The notes below the pieces were generated by a model. The model worked only from the letters and a program-made list of their open reading frames with translations. It was not told where the DNA came from and ran no database searches. The position numbers and the translations under genes are program-made. DNA of 64,000 nt from Zygnema cylindricum (taxonomy: Eukaryota; Streptophyta; Zygnematophyceae; Zygnematales; Zygnemataceae). The stretch is taken from NCBI GenBank assembly GCA_037447655.1, contig JBBHKE010000927.1, positions 78,400 through 142,399 of the forward strand. Reading direction: 5' to 3'. Below are positions 33,932 through 45,708 of this stretch, in pieces; within the stretch, counting starts at the first letter, position 1; every line of letters begins with the position of its first letter.

Positions 33932-36558
33932 CATATTTAAACTGATACTTGATCCTGAAACCGAATAGCTGAAATATGAACAAATGAACATAAAACTAGT
34001 TAAAGAATTTTTGTGCGGACGTCATTTCGTACGAAAAAAATGAATCGGACATTTGTTTCGACGGTCGACATTTAATGTCAGATTTAATCCGACGGCGCAT
34101 ATCACTACCGAGATCGCGGAATGGTCACTTTGACGTTTATGAACGTGGTATGACCTGGCGCCACGTAGAGAGATGATATTTGGTCGCGGGAATTCCGAAG
34201 AACATAAGGACGAGTGGAACTGTGACACGCGTCTGCTCAATGGCCTTCTTGTACACAAGCCGTATAGAAAGGACACCGGCTATAGTACTTTACAGTCATG
34301 TTATTAGTCCATACTTCAGTAGATAGGGGTTGTGAGAGGGATTTAGGACTTAGGAAAATCTGGTAGATAGTCTTCTCTCTCTAAGAGAGCTTTGTATAAT
34401 ATTGGCATTTTTGCCAGCTCATTAATTATCGGCTGGTTGGCCGTTTTCAGTGATTCTTCTTGCTACAGACTCAAGAAAGTCAAGGCTGCACACGGGTGCA
34501 TTCAAACTTTCAGTTTTTCATCTTGGCCAGCAGTGATTGTGGCTTGAAGTGGGTTAGTTAAACACTTTTTTATGCTTCCTATATTCTGTTGTCCAATGGA
34601 GGACACAGAATTGCATTCCTCAAACTGGTTAGAGGTGTACTCTCTCCCATTATCACTCTTCATTTTCTTAATGGGGGTTCCGTACAATTTCTCACTCAAA
34701 GCTTTGTATTCTTTGAAGTACTTTGGTGTTTCAGACTTTGTTTTTAGGTAATAGACTCTTGAATATCTGGACCAATTATCAATAACTGTCAGCATAAACC
34801 TCTTTTCCCCAACCGAAGGTACGCTTGCTGGTCCCCAGACATCTTTATGGACCAAATGTAGTACTTTCTCACCTCTATATGTGGAAGTTTTGGGAAAGGG
34901 CAATCTGTGAGCCTTACCTTGGGCACAGCCACTACAATCATCAATCATTTCATTATCCCCAAATTGAATGCCTTCTACTACACCAAACTTCTTCACTTCC
35001 CTCAGCCTATCAAAATGCACATAACCCAACCGCTTATGCCAGATCATCAAGCTCGCAAAACCACCATTGTAAGCACTCTTCTTTTCATTACTCAGGTTAA
35101 GCCTAAACATTCCTTGGTTGCCCTTATCTGCAGTGAAGTAGACTTCCTCTCCATACTTAGTTGTAAAGACTCCCTTTCTAGTGAAGGTATCAAAATCCTT
35201 GTCATCTAGTACAAAGGTAGACACAAGATTTTTACTCAGCTGAGGAATATAGAGCACATCTGAGAAGGTGAGTATAGAAGTCTTACCCTCCACTAAGACT
35301 TTCAGATCTACCGAGCCCACTAGATCTGTAGTAACTACTCTCCCATCCCATACTTTATTTCTACCGTAGGGATCTTTCTTAACTTAGTGAAAAGGTGCTT
35401 GTCACGACACATATGCATGGATGCACCTGAGTCGATGATCCATCCTTCTTGTGGAGCTTCCCGAATGGCTCTAAGAGCACACTTCTGTTTCTGAGGGATC
35501 GCCATCTTCTCCAGATTCTCGTCGAGAAGAAGCTCCCCATCCTCCTCACAGGGCTCGTCCTCCTCAGTCTCTCCTTTGACACGTGTGACCACAAGTGCCT
35601 TATTCTTTCCTCCGAAAGAATCCCCTCCATGGTTTTCTTGGAGCCTCAGCTCCGACAGCTTGGTGCAATCAGCTATGAAGTGTCCCAGCTTTTTGCAGAT
35701 ATGACAATGACCCTTTGGGGGCCTAGGCTCTCCAAATTGGTCTCCTTTAAAGTTGTTGTACGGCTTCTTCGGATCATTCCTCCACCAGTCAGTTCCGGCA
35801 GCTAAAGCTTGAAGGCTCTTTCCTCCTCTACGAATCTCAATAGTGTTCTCCTGCACGAGTATCACACGAGTATCATTCGGACCACTGTGTTCCACTTCCA
35901 AGAACTGTCATCCATTTTTTGCACTCGATACACTATGTTTTCATACTCCTCGAGCAACTTCATGATGAGGGTGTTAACTTTCATCTTCATTGTGCTTGTC
36001 CATCCGACACTTTCCATCTCCATATACAGACAAGAGAGATCATTACAATAGTCTAACATCTTCCCTCTTTTGTAAGTGTAACTCCCTAGCCTTTGCTCAG
36101 CCAGCTGAAGCTCTTGAATGGTACCAGCTCCATAGATCTCCACTAAAGTCATCCACAACTCTTCGGTCTTGAAGATGTGAAGATGAGAGGTAGCCAAAGC
36201 TTGAGTGAGGTGCCTCAAAATGAAGTGTTTGGCATTCATGTAGGTGTACTCCCAAATCTAACTGTTGTTTTCCTCGGTCTTCACGGCTACCGCTCCAGGT
36301 GTCGTGGAAATGGGAGTAAGAGGCGTCTTTTTTCCTTTCCGCTTTTCAGACACACTGCTCTCCCCATCGTCCGCCTCCTCCGTTGGAGCACATGCGGCTC
36401 CAAAAAACCTCACTCCACCAAACCCTGGTGGAGTTCTCTGAGATGGACGTTTCACTTGTCCACTGACAATACCCCAGTATCGCTTTTCACATAATGCCAC
36501 TGTCATCATGGCCTCCCAATAAATGAACCTAGATCCGTTGAAGATGGGCACCCTAGAG

Positions 36559-36573
36559 GGTGGTCCCATAACC
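36559..36573 (-). promoter_or_regulatory. primer-binding site matching the anticodon arm of tRNA-iMet
   Basis: Immediately after the 5' LTR the minus strand reads GGTTATGGGACCACC. The complement of the anticodon arm of plant initiator tRNA-Met is GGTTATGGGCCCACC: 14 of 15 match. Drosophila copia uses the same internal region through a half-tRNA primer. The site is inside the gag reading frame (VMGPP). Confidence 0.75.
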
Positions 36574-37571
36574 TCCAATTCTGTGTCCCCCATTAGATTG
36601 CAAAATTCAAGAAGCCTCTAGATAAATTTTGACTAACCCACTTTCAACAAGAACGGTTGCTACCCAAGCAAGCAAATAGACAATTTGACTACACCCCTAT
36701 GCATTATGGACTACCTCGAGTCCACAACAAAAAGAGTCACTGAAAACGCCAAAACAGGCAATTAGTTACGAAGTGGCAAAGATACCAATATGTATACAAG
36801 CTTGTTGGGAGAGAGGCGGCTACCTCCTCAATCCTCTAAGTCATAAACCCCTCTCAAAACCCCTATCTAGTGATTTACAAACCAATCAGAAGACTGTACA
36901 TTTCAAAAAGGTACTCCGAGTGATGTACTTTCTGTATGGCATGTGTACGACAAGGTCATGGAGTGGACGTCTGTCTCCTCTGGACTTGTCCTTGCGCTCC
37001 ATGGGATTCTAGCTTCCCAATGACTTATTGCCACGTGTTGCCAAGTCATGTCACGTCTAAATAACCGCCAAAGAAGTCATTTCGGGATCTCGGCGATGAT
37101 GTGGACCGTCAGATCCAAATCGGCTTTAATTGCTCGCCGTTCAAAAAACAAATGTCCGGTACATTTGTTTTGTGCGCACTAAATTCCAACTAGTTTCTAT
37201 GTCCTCTATTTGTTATTCCCTTAAATGGATTGATTATCCTAGTAATGATTAATTAGTTATCAAACCCTGCGTATCCTAACGGACTACTACGACAAACTGG
37301 TAAGATTTGACGGTTACGCCTCGCTCTACTGCTTGGAGGTTTGAGTCGTGCCGGACTCAACCTTTTGTTGGGAGTGACTTAAGTCACTTTTTAGTCCTGC
37401 CTATGGAGTTGAGGCAACCATGGCTCCACCACCCTGTCTCTCCTTCAGTGACTACAACAAGTATGGGGGCTAGAGAGAGAAGGTGGAGGAAGGCTGCCTA
37501 CGTTTTTCTTTTAGCTATTTTAATCAATTAAGACCTAGAAAATACCTCCCCTAAATCTAGTGATTTCAACA
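36574..37571 (-). repeat. 5' LTR of copia element 2
   Basis: A 998-bp LTR, from TGTTGAAATCACTAG at 37571 to GACACAGAATTGGA at 36574 on the minus strand. The gag ATG is at 36593, 20 nt inside it. A tRNA-like module in the plus direction lies at 37290-37365 (CTGGTAAGATTTGACGG, GGAGGTTTGAGTC). Confidence 0.88.
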
Positions 37572-38450
37572 CTGACCAGGGCTCCGAATTTGCGGGGGAA
37601 TTCTCCAACTTGTTGGAATTGTGTCTTATAGACCACGGATGGCCAATCGAGACCACCTACAAGCCGACGGTTTGGCAGAAAGGTGCGTACAGACTGTGAA
37701 TCGGTCACTACGGAAATATGCTGTTGAAGAGGATTTAGGAGAGTGGGACATAAAAGTGCCTTGGATTGCCATAGGGTTCAGATTTAGTCGGTAAGCTTCC
37801 CTCCATTCCTACAGTCCCTATTTCATTCTAATTGAACGACATCCCATCCTGCACGGTCCAGCCTCGGCCCAAGAATTGATCCTTCCGAAAATGAATAACA
37901 AAGAATGATCGAGAAATTGATTGCCGACTTGGCAAAGGTGTTCCATTGTGAAATGCCTCTCGCCATGGGGAAATTACAGGGAGCTGAGAAACGAGATCAA
38001 CTCTGGTATTCACAACGCAGGAGGGGGAATTTTGTTCCCAAGCAAAGTCGATTTATGCACGGGGATTTCATGTACAGGATGCAACAAAAAAAAGACACTT
38101 TGGATATTTCAGCGGGACGGGTCATTTTAAAAGTGGTAGAGGTTTCCAAAAAGGGTGTTCTGACACAAGAGGGGAAGGATGGTCGCCAAATAAAGGAGAA
38201 TCGGATTAATGTTGCTCCCTATCACCTCCATGGTTTGGAAGACAATAGACCTTCCACCTTACCTATTTTGCCGACCCAACTTCATGTACCTCTGCCCTCC
38301 TTCAGTCCTCTCAGCCGCAACCTATACTGGTATGCGATCGATGCGACAAGTGATGGCATCAGTCTTGCCTTCCATCCACTTGGGACACTCGTCCTCACCC
38401 CTCACCCCTCTGCCCGCTGGTTCTGCGGGAACTGCGAATTAGGCAAGTAA
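37572..38450 (+). pseudogene. pol: gypsy integrase, second part, with GPY/F-like tail
   Basis: After the copia insertion the integrase core continues with TDQGSEFAGEF. A frameshift near 37675 moves it to GLAERCVQTVNRSLRKYA, which holds the catalytic Glu region. The frame from 37905 has FMHGDFMYRMQQKKDTL, GRVILKVVEV and RINVAPYHL, which looks like a GPY/F module of gypsy integrases. The rest to the TAA at 38448-38450 is a Pro- and Leu-rich tail. Confidence 0.75.
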
Positions 38451-38482
38451 CAATTGTATTTTCTTAGTCCCGCTGACTAAGA

Positions 38483-38801
38483 GGGGGGGAGAAATTGGGT
38501 TACCTTCTTAACCCTTTTTCTCGAACCTCTTAGGGAAAAAGGGGGGGAGAAAATGGGTTACCATCTTAACCTTTTCTCTCGGACCTCTTAGGGAAAAAGG
38601 GGGGGAGGAGAGGAGGGGTATCTTTTTTTTTTCCCTTTTTCCGACGTTTCCATTCATGTCTCCAAAATGGAGGGGGATAAAAGAGGGCATGGCCTTTTTC
38701 CTAAGAAAGCATTCGCATCTGTATTTATTTGCAGATCTTTCTTTGGACAACTTTGTGGATCATGGACCCTTCCTCTCTTCTCATCAGGCACGCTCAACAG
38801 C
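38483..38801 (+). repeat. gypsy 3' terminal sequence with 58-bp tandem units
   Basis: Two 58-bp units (38483-38540 and 38541-38598) each start with seven G residues and contain TTACC, CTTAACC and CCTCTTAGGGAAAAAG, and a third run of G starts at 38599. G-runs next to LTR starts act as polypurine tracts, so the tract seems to have been duplicated. The following LTR-like sequence breaks off at 38801, where the inverted-arm element begins. Confidence 0.6.
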
Positions 38802-39993
38802 TGTCAAGCTCGTGTGCCTTCCGGCACACCCACATATATCTTGGACTGCCGAAGTTCCCTTTTCCCGTACAATCATCAGTGTGCGGATTTTGAGGCATAA
38901 CCGACCGGACCAGAGTCTCTTATTTTCCACACAGAGCGCGATGCAATTTGGTTTTCGCCTAACGAAGGCATGACGACAAAGTAATTCTGTTCCAAAGATT
39001 GTAGTTTCGCAACCTGGAAGCAGTTTCTTACATCCCTTGCGGAGGGTACACTGTGGATTTGCACGTACCTTTTAGAATTGCAATCAAGATTATTCTGTTA
39101 GACGTCAGTCGGACTTTCGTTCAAGTCCAACCGACTTTCTGTTCATTAATTACCCTATGTCAAAGTCTGGTGTTTCAACGCCAGTTCAGTACTTTTGGTA
39201 GATTAGTGGATCCAATTTGGACTCTCAGTTTCGGATTTAGCCAGAGTCTGACGTAGAACTTTTCTCCCTGAGTGTGGTACGACTTTATTGGTCCTATGTC
39301 AGTTAGATAGCAATTGCTCTCCGCTTATTGGCTCCTTGGATTGCGTTGACCTTTGAATCTAAAACTTGACAAATTCTGTTCTATAAGGCGCTTAGGGTCA
39401 AAGGAGAGAGGTTATTGTTTCACTACTGTCTCCTGAGAAAATCCTTAGATTTTCCAGCAAACTTTTTTTGGATAACCTTCGTTGTTAAGTGATTGTGACC
39501 CTATTTGCCATCTTTGTTTGCATCTGTCCTTTGTGGAAATTGTAGTCTGGTTTGGTAGTTCCCACTATCTTTCTTTTTTGGGCGATTTGGGACTTTTGGT
39601 TGTTTGATACAGAAAGGGGTCTTGCCGGTTCTGGGTTGTGAAAACGGAGGAATCAAAGAGGACATTACCTGTCTCGGTGTCTTCAAGAGAGATTTTGTCT
39701 CCTCTTCTTTGAAGCGTTGCTTTTGGGGGTAGGTTGAGCTCGCTTGATATTATGCTAAAATCTATCTTTATATCTATTATTCTAGGGGAAGGTGATATTC
39801 TTAATTCTGAAATAGCTTATTATTCTTTTATTTTTCCGTTATTATGCGTGGAAGTGCCTTTGTTCTCACTTTGGTAGTAATTTTTGGGCTTCGGTTGCGT
39901 TTCCTCCGGGGTGGACTACTAGAATCTTTTGGACCAGAATAGTGGGTTTTGAGGGAATATTTGTTAGACTTGCAGCAGACCAGCACACAAAAG
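38802..39993 (+). repeat. left inverted arm
   Basis: About 1192 bp, inverse of 42556-43740. Both arms contain the same small frame rich in basic residues (SLKTHYSG, SSSPPRRKRNRS, TKALPR), read from the core outward (39828-40070 on the minus strand here), ending at the same point, which shows that the core once extended a coding frame into each arm or that the arms carry their own. Confidence 0.75.
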
Positions 39994-40701
39994 AGAAGTG
40001 CAGGGTGTAGGGTTTGCGACCATTTTGGTGGCAGCCAGGGCATCATGGAGAGCCTGCAGCTGATTGACATTCGCTAGCCCCTGTGCTTGTAATTTCATAT
40101 CTTTTATGAAGGCACACGTTAGAAGGGTGTTTGAAGCCACAGCCAAATCTGCTTCTGCTTGCAAGAGTGCTGCAACAAGTATCATGCCTAAAATTTTGAT
40201 GGTTGGAGCCATTAGAAGGGGTTAACATTCTTTCTAATCTACCAGAGCTCCCTCAGAATTGTAGTTTACCATCATCGAAAAAATTGTTGTTTCCAAGTCC
40301 TCAGGAATTGCTTTTCCTCTATACTTGTTGATCTCAGACTAGGTGAAAGATTTCCAGAACAGTTCGAAATCCGAAAATGCTATCCCTGAACTATCCTCGT
40401 AAAGATCCGGACGTCTCCCATCTCTTTCTCTTCCTCCGTCAGGTAGGTGAACTGTGGAGATGCTGGTCTGGTGGGGTTGACAAACTGATCCGATGAAATT
40501 GCTCTTAGGTCTGCTCCTTCTAGATTCAAACCGCTTCCTCTTTCGATACGAAAGGCGGATGTAACAGGTGGGATCCTCCCCCCAACTGAGGATGGTCTAG
40601 CTCTTAAAAGAGGTGTTGGATTTCTTGCTCCTCTATATCTAGTGAGGGTTTTTCCTCTCTTAGAACTGTCTTTACTAATAGGATATAGAGACGAGGTAAG
40701 T

Positions 40702-41085
40702 TTAAAGGTCTTTGGGAAATGGGCGGTGACAAAGATGGAGACTCTTAGGGCATTGTAGGAGAAGGCTTATGTCTCCTGGTTTGCCACCTGGATGTCTCGA
40801 GAGGTGGAGTTCCTGAGTTGGTAGAAAGACAACCCTGGTGATGAGAAGAATAGGCTGGGGTGTTGTGTTTGTAGGGTAAGACAGGTGGGTCCGATGACCT
40901 ACGAAGTGCTGTGGCAGGCAAATGGGATGGCGAAGGAGAGGAGGCGTGAGGTGGTGATGGAGGAGGAGTGGACAGTCCTTGGGAAATATGTAGTCTCCGA
41001 TCCGGTTGTAGTAACACCATTGCCTACACAGTGGAAGATCGCGCCACTGAGACAAAGGTAGGAGGCTCAACGGTAGCGGCTGCAA
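40702..41085 (-). other. proline/histidine-rich frame in the core, doubtful
   Basis: Two overlapping frames (41085-40702 and 41020-40745) are rich in Pro, His and Ser and look compositional. I cannot support a protein. The stretch 39994-41660 of the core otherwise holds nothing recognisable. Confidence 0.25.
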
Positions 41086-41669
41086 AGTTACCCGGTAGAT
41101 CTACACCCAACCCCTCTCCGTTAGGCCCTGTTGTTTTCTCCCTTTGCTGCTAAAGAGGAGATTCTCGTCTAGGTCCCGGGGAAGTCCTTGGAGCTTGTAT
41201 TGCAAGAGGAGTTGCATGACCCGGAGGTTGTCTTTCGGCAGAGGGACTTGTCCTACAAGGAGAAACTACTTGTCCAATAACGATCCCTCTTGATCTCCGT
41301 CTAGCCTCTCGAATGAGGAGCAGTTCCTGTTCCGTGCCAGCATCCTTTCATCTTCAAGAGCCTCCCATTCTATTATGACAAGTCCGGCCCCCGCTGTAGC
41401 CTTAGTCTCCGACCGCAAGATATCAACCAGCTCCTATGTGCTGCTCACCACGCTCGAAAGATCCGCAATCCCCAAACCCGATACCTCAAGGTCTGTGGGT
41501 CTCGAATGCCACAACCTTTCGGAAGGTCGACCACCAGTGCTGATGGATACAAGGAGTTCAAAGAGACTCAGGCGGAAGGGAAGAACGACTCTTCTTTAGG
41601 TCGGGGAGCAAACCTGCCCTTGCTGTCTCGATGGTCAAACCGGTGCACTCTCTTGGCCTCTGGTAACCC

Positions 41670-42462
41670 CTACTTGCTCGTTCCTTCCCCGACCCGGGCC
41701 CAAGAGGTCGTCCTCCCCTTAGACTGTTTACTGGTTGCAGTGTCTTGAGATTCGGTGGGTTGCCGATGTGAAGTTGATGGTATCACCGGTTGCTCCCGAA
41801 CGGAGGTTGAAGAGCCGCTCTCTGACAAACTGTTCAGTATTTCCACTACACCTCCCACTAGGCGTACGATCCGGGCTCGGTCTGTTCTAGCTACCCGCTG
41901 CACCAACTCTTTCTTAACCTTCAACTTATAGAGATTGTGAAAGGCTAAGATTTCCTTGCGACCTAGCCGATTAGGATCTGCCAAAATTTCTGGATCCATG
42001 TACATCTCAGCTATCGGAGCCTTAGATCTCGTATAGCGCCCTACATCGGGAGGGTGACCAAGGACCGCTTCCTTATGGGCCAAACCCTTCCTACGTGATT
42101 TAGGATATATCGGCTGTCTCTCAATCTTCTCCGCGGCCCGAGCCCTAACAGCCTCGGACAATGTAGGGAAGTTCTTAAGAGAAAAGACAGGCGGTGGTGG
42201 AGGAGACGGTTGCCTCTCTGGTTGTTTTGGAGGAGTCTCGGCTATAGCAGCCTCAGGCATCATTCTTTTAGGAAACTGCTCTATGTTTAAAGATGAGGCA
42301 AAGGGGACTCGTTCTTCAGGCACCTATGACTCTTCCTCCGGTGCAAACGTATCCTGACTACCGTGCTCCCCAGATTCCGATTTCTGGAGCCCCTTATTCT
42401 TGAGCTTCTCCCCCTCCCATCCTGTGAGGTCCAACGGACAAAGCTATTGGAACTATCAGTAA
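41670..42462 (-). pseudogene. unknown protein of the inverted-arm element
   Basis: An open frame of 217 codons (42323-41670) continues upstream in frame, with one TAG near 42326, to about 42462. The product has a Pro-rich stretch (PSPPPPPVFSLKNFPTLSEAV), a basic middle (SRRKGLAHKEAVLG) and a predicted helical part (EILAFHNLYKLKVKKELV). I do not recognise it. The composition, charged with a Pro/Ser-rich N-terminus, could suit a gag-like or DNA-binding protein of the element. Nearby frames are shadows. Confidence 0.4.
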
Positions 42463-42555
42463 CGAGAACCAAAACTCCTCTCAAGATTTGAGGATCTCAA
42501 AATCTGAAGCTCCTATCCCCTCTTATCCAAAAGAGACAGGTGGTTGTTTTAGTAC

Positions 42556-43740
42556 TGTGCTGGTCCGCTGCAATTTTAATAAATATTCCCTCAAAACCCA
42601 CTATTCTGGTCGAAATGGTTCTAGTAGTCCACCCCGGAGGAAACGGAACCGAAGCCGAAAATGGACAACCAAAGTGAGAACAAAGGCACTTCCACGCAAA
42701 ATAACGGAAAAATAAAAAAATAATAAGTTGTTTCATAATTAAGAATATCACCTTGCCATAGAATAATAGATATAAAGATAGATTTTAGCATAATAGCAAG
42801 CGAGCTCAACCTACCCCCAAAAGCAACGCTGAAAACAAGAGGAGACAAAATCTCTCTTGAAGACACCGAGACATGTAATGTCCTCCTTGACTTGTCGGTT
42901 TTCGCAACCCGAAACCGGCAAGACCCCTTTCTGTATCAAACAACCACAAGTCCCAAATTGCCCAAAAAAGAAAGATAGTACGAACTACCCAATCGGACTA
43001 CGATTTTAACAATGGACATATGCAAACAAAGATGGCAAATAGGGTCACAATCACTTAACAACAAAGGTTATCCAAAAGAAGTTTGCTAAAATTTCTAAGG
43101 ATTTTCTCATGAGACAGTTTTGAAACATCAACCTCTCTCCTTTGACCCCAAACGCCTTCTAGAATAGAATTTTTCTTGTTTCAGATCCAAAGGTCAACGC
43201 AATGCAAGGAGCCAATAAGCGGAGAGCAATTGCTATCTAGATGACATATGACCAATAAGGTCAAACCACACTGAAGGAAAAAAATCCTACTTTAGACTCC
43301 GGCTAAATCCGGAACTGAGAGTCCAAATTGGATTCCCTAATATACCAAAAGTACTAAACTGGCGTTGAAACACCCGACTTTGACCTAGGGTAATTAATGA
43401 ACAGACAGTCGGTTCGACCTGAAAAAAAAATCGACTGACGTCTAATAGAATAATGTAGATTGCAATCCCAAAAGTTACGTGCAAATCCCCAATGTACCCT
43501 CCGCAAGGGATGTAAGAAATTGCTTCGATGGCAAAACTGCAATCTAGGGAACGGGATTACTTGGTCGTCCGGTCTCCGTTAGGCGAAAACCAAATTGCAT
43601 AAGGCTCTGTGTGTAAAAAAGAAGACTCTTGTCCGGTTAGTTATGCCTCAACCGCCGTACACTAATGATTGTACGGGAAAAAGGAACTCCGGCAGTCCAG
43701 GATATATGTGGGTGTGCCGGGAAGGCACACGAGCTTGACA
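42556..43740 (-). repeat. right inverted arm
   Basis: About 1185 bp, inverse of the left arm. Small insertions and deletions and many substitutions separate the arms, so they are not a recent palindrome or an assembly artefact. It contains the plus-strand basic frame 42488-42715, the partner of the left-arm frame. Confidence 0.75.
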
Positions 43741-44572
43741 TTTCTGACTCAAATTTAATGTCCACGTTCCTCTCCAAAATGCGATGGACAACATCAACAT
43801 ATATATTTTTTATATCACTGCAAGTTAATTAAGTTTTTTGCCCATTAACAGACAATGGAAATATGAATTTGATTAACCACCTCATAGAAACCAGGTCTGT
43901 AAAAATTTCAAAAAGTGAGTGTGACTACCAAATAAAGTGAAAAATTTGCTATCATCTTTAATCACTTAGGTCTATCGTTGTGGCAAAACTAACCAGCGTA
44001 CATTATATAACCTCGAACAAAATTAAGTATGATGCAAACCCACAAAAATAAAGCATATCAATGAAGAAAATCAAGAAACTAGTGAAATAACATGGGTAAG
44101 ACATCGTCATCAATACCTAATTATCCAAACATCTCTTTCAACTTTTGTCGCATGAGAAGCTATTATATATTCGGCCTCGTAATAGCTAAACACCACGACA
44201 AGGGCAAAAAACTTCATATAATTCTTGTTCCACCAAACACAAATGCATAATCGAAAATCGATGTTCCAAAATCAATATCTCCACACTTATCTTCATAATA
44301 TTATTGAAAACATTAGAAATCGCCACTTGGTTGAGACATATTGTGTTGAATAAACGGCAAAAAATTTGTGTTCACGACCTCGCGATGGGTTTTTTTTTAT
44401 ATTTAGCAATTCATGTGAGCAAGTGGAACCGGATGAAAGATTTTGGTTTTGTCGCCACGCAAAAATAAATCAAGCAACCAATTTTTTCTTGCTACTGAAA
44501 CATTGACTATCTTCAAATTTGATGACTTAGTATGCTACACTTCAAATCTAATGGAGTTGAAATCAATTTATC
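43741..44572. other. no gene seen
   Basis: AT-rich DNA with no supportable frame and no match to the repeat families described here. Confidence 0.4.
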
Positions 44573-45708
44573 TGTTGAAATTGACGTATTTTCTAGGTCT
44601 ATATTTGGATAGAAAAGGAGCACATGCAGTCTGCCTCTAACTCCCTTCTCCAAGCCCTCACACTTGTTGTAGTATTTAAAGGCTAGAGTGAGAGTTAGAG
44701 CCATGGCTGCATAAGTCCTCTAGAGAGGCAGGGAGTAGTTTTGGTAGATTTACCAAAAATGGGATTGACGGACTTAGAATTTTATCCTAGAAATTGTCGT
44801 CCGTCAAATCTCTGATATCCGTTAGCTTTATCCTATAGTCTAGGAACAATGCTAAGATATAAAGGGTGCGATAGATATTTAAATGTGTAAACGACGAAGA
44901 TTCCATTTAACTGATAGAACGGAATCTTAAATCATAGAACCCACTCTACCTTATATATCGTACCAAATAAATTTTACATACATTTATTTCGACGGTCTGT
45001 ATCAAAAGCCGACTTTGATTAAAGGCCATGGTGCGAGCCGAGATTCCGGAATGGCCGCTTTGGCGGGTTTTGGACGCCGCCACTTCGGATAACACGTGGC
45101 AACATCTTACGGGTTTACAAAATCTTTGGAGTGCACGATACGAAGTCCAAATATGTGTCAAAGTTATGGCCATGCGGTACATATGTCGTATAGAAAGTAC
45201 TCCGACACTTGTACTTTTATGTACAGTATATTCTTGTGATTGGTATTGTAATTCAATTATAGAGGGTCTAGAGAAGGGTTTAGGGCTTAGGAAAAATATT
45301 AAGTAGCCGCCTCTCTCCCACATTTCTTTTCTATTTATAAGTCATCTTTGGCCAACCACACCTAACTGTTCAAGGGAGCAAATTCAGTGATTCTTTTTAT
45401 TGCGGACTCAAAGGAGTCTAGGCTATACATGGGTGTAGTCACTAAAAGATTTTTCCTGCCAGGGTGGCTGTATTTGTAAGGGAAAGTGAAAGTGGGGGAA
45501 TTTGTCCAAATACTCATATTCTAACTTTGCAATGTGTTGGGGAACTGAGCACACAGATTGTCTTCTTTCACTGGGGTGAAGCTCTATTAGGGTTTTGACT
45601 GTCAAGGTGTCAGTCATTTGGGTTTGTATCAACTTGGAGTCGGCACTATCTAGATAAACTTATTTGGATTTGCGATATCTATAGAGGAATGGAGCTCACA
45701 AAATTTCA
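44573..45708 (+). repeat. 5' LTR of copia element 3
   Basis: 1136 bp, from TGTTGAAATTGACG to CTCACAAAATTTCA. The gag ATG is at 45689, 20 nt before the LTR end, as in family A. The antisense tRNA-like stretch is at about 44765-44850 and is weaker here. Confidence 0.85.

Larger units (their letters stand above)
32411..34620 (+). mobile_element. solo family-A LTR with exact target duplication
   Basis: The LTR runs 32416-34615, from TGTTGAAATTGATTG to GACACAGAATTGCA, flanked by TTCCT at 32411-32415 and 34616-34620. Joined across it, the host sequence restores the integrase codons after FEE. Without the nested LTR inside it is 999 bp. A solo LTR results from recombination between the two LTRs of a full element. 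Confidence 0.92.
30036..36593 (-). pseudogene. pol: copia gag-pol of element 2, split by a nested LTR
   Basis: Gag starts at the ATG 36593, 20 nt inside the 5' LTR, and reads MGDTELEVMGPPSR. Capsid sequence continues in 36239-35862. The zinc knuckle CHICKKLGHFIADC lies near 35680, the protease site DSGASMHMC near 35430, and the integrase zinc region IWHKRLGYVHFDRL near 35040. The integrase core is cut at FEE (34621) by the nested LTR and resumes at 32410. Integrase tail and RT start lie in 32162-31464. RT (31309-30788) reads INVDDLL where YVDDLL is normal. RNase H (30743-30036) is an intact 235-codon frame with SDASYGDAP and STMEAEYMASC. The polyprotein would make virus-like particles and integrate cDNA. 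Stops in gag, the changed RT box and the insertion make it inactive. Confidence 0.9.
29027..37571 (-). mobile_element. Ty1/copia element 2 (family A), nearly complete, nested in gypsy
   Basis: A minus-strand element with two LTRs (5' LTR 36574-37571, 3' LTR 29027-30022), a primer site, gag, PR, IN, RT, RNase H and a polypurine tract. It sits in the gypsy integrase. The 5-bp flanks are CTGAT at 29022-29026 and CTGAC at 37572-37576, one transition apart. Its integrase is split by a nested solo LTR of 2200 bp. The two LTRs differ at many positions, so the insertion is not recent. Most coding frames are long, with fewer lesions than element 1. Confidence 0.92.
38802..43740. mobile_element. 4.9-kb element with 1.2-kb inverted arms
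   Basis: The left arm 38802-39993 and right arm 42556-43740 are inverted copies over about 1.19 kb. The outer ends are TGTCAAGCTCGTGTGCC and its inverse. Inner arm sequence includes AAAACCCACTATTCTGG and GGAAATATTCCC-like words. The 2.56-kb core is not repeated elsewhere in the window. I see no target duplication: the flanks are GCTCAACAGC on the left and TTTCTGACTC on the right. The left edge interrupts gypsy terminal sequence. It carries no transposase I recognise. It could be a foldback or Mutator-like element, or two LTRs brought head to head. Confidence 0.75.

Noticed and set aside
38802-43740. CACTA or hAT classification for the inverted-arm element
   Set aside because: The ends TGTCAAGC do not fit CACTA or the TAGTG type, and no 3-bp or 8-bp target duplication is visible.
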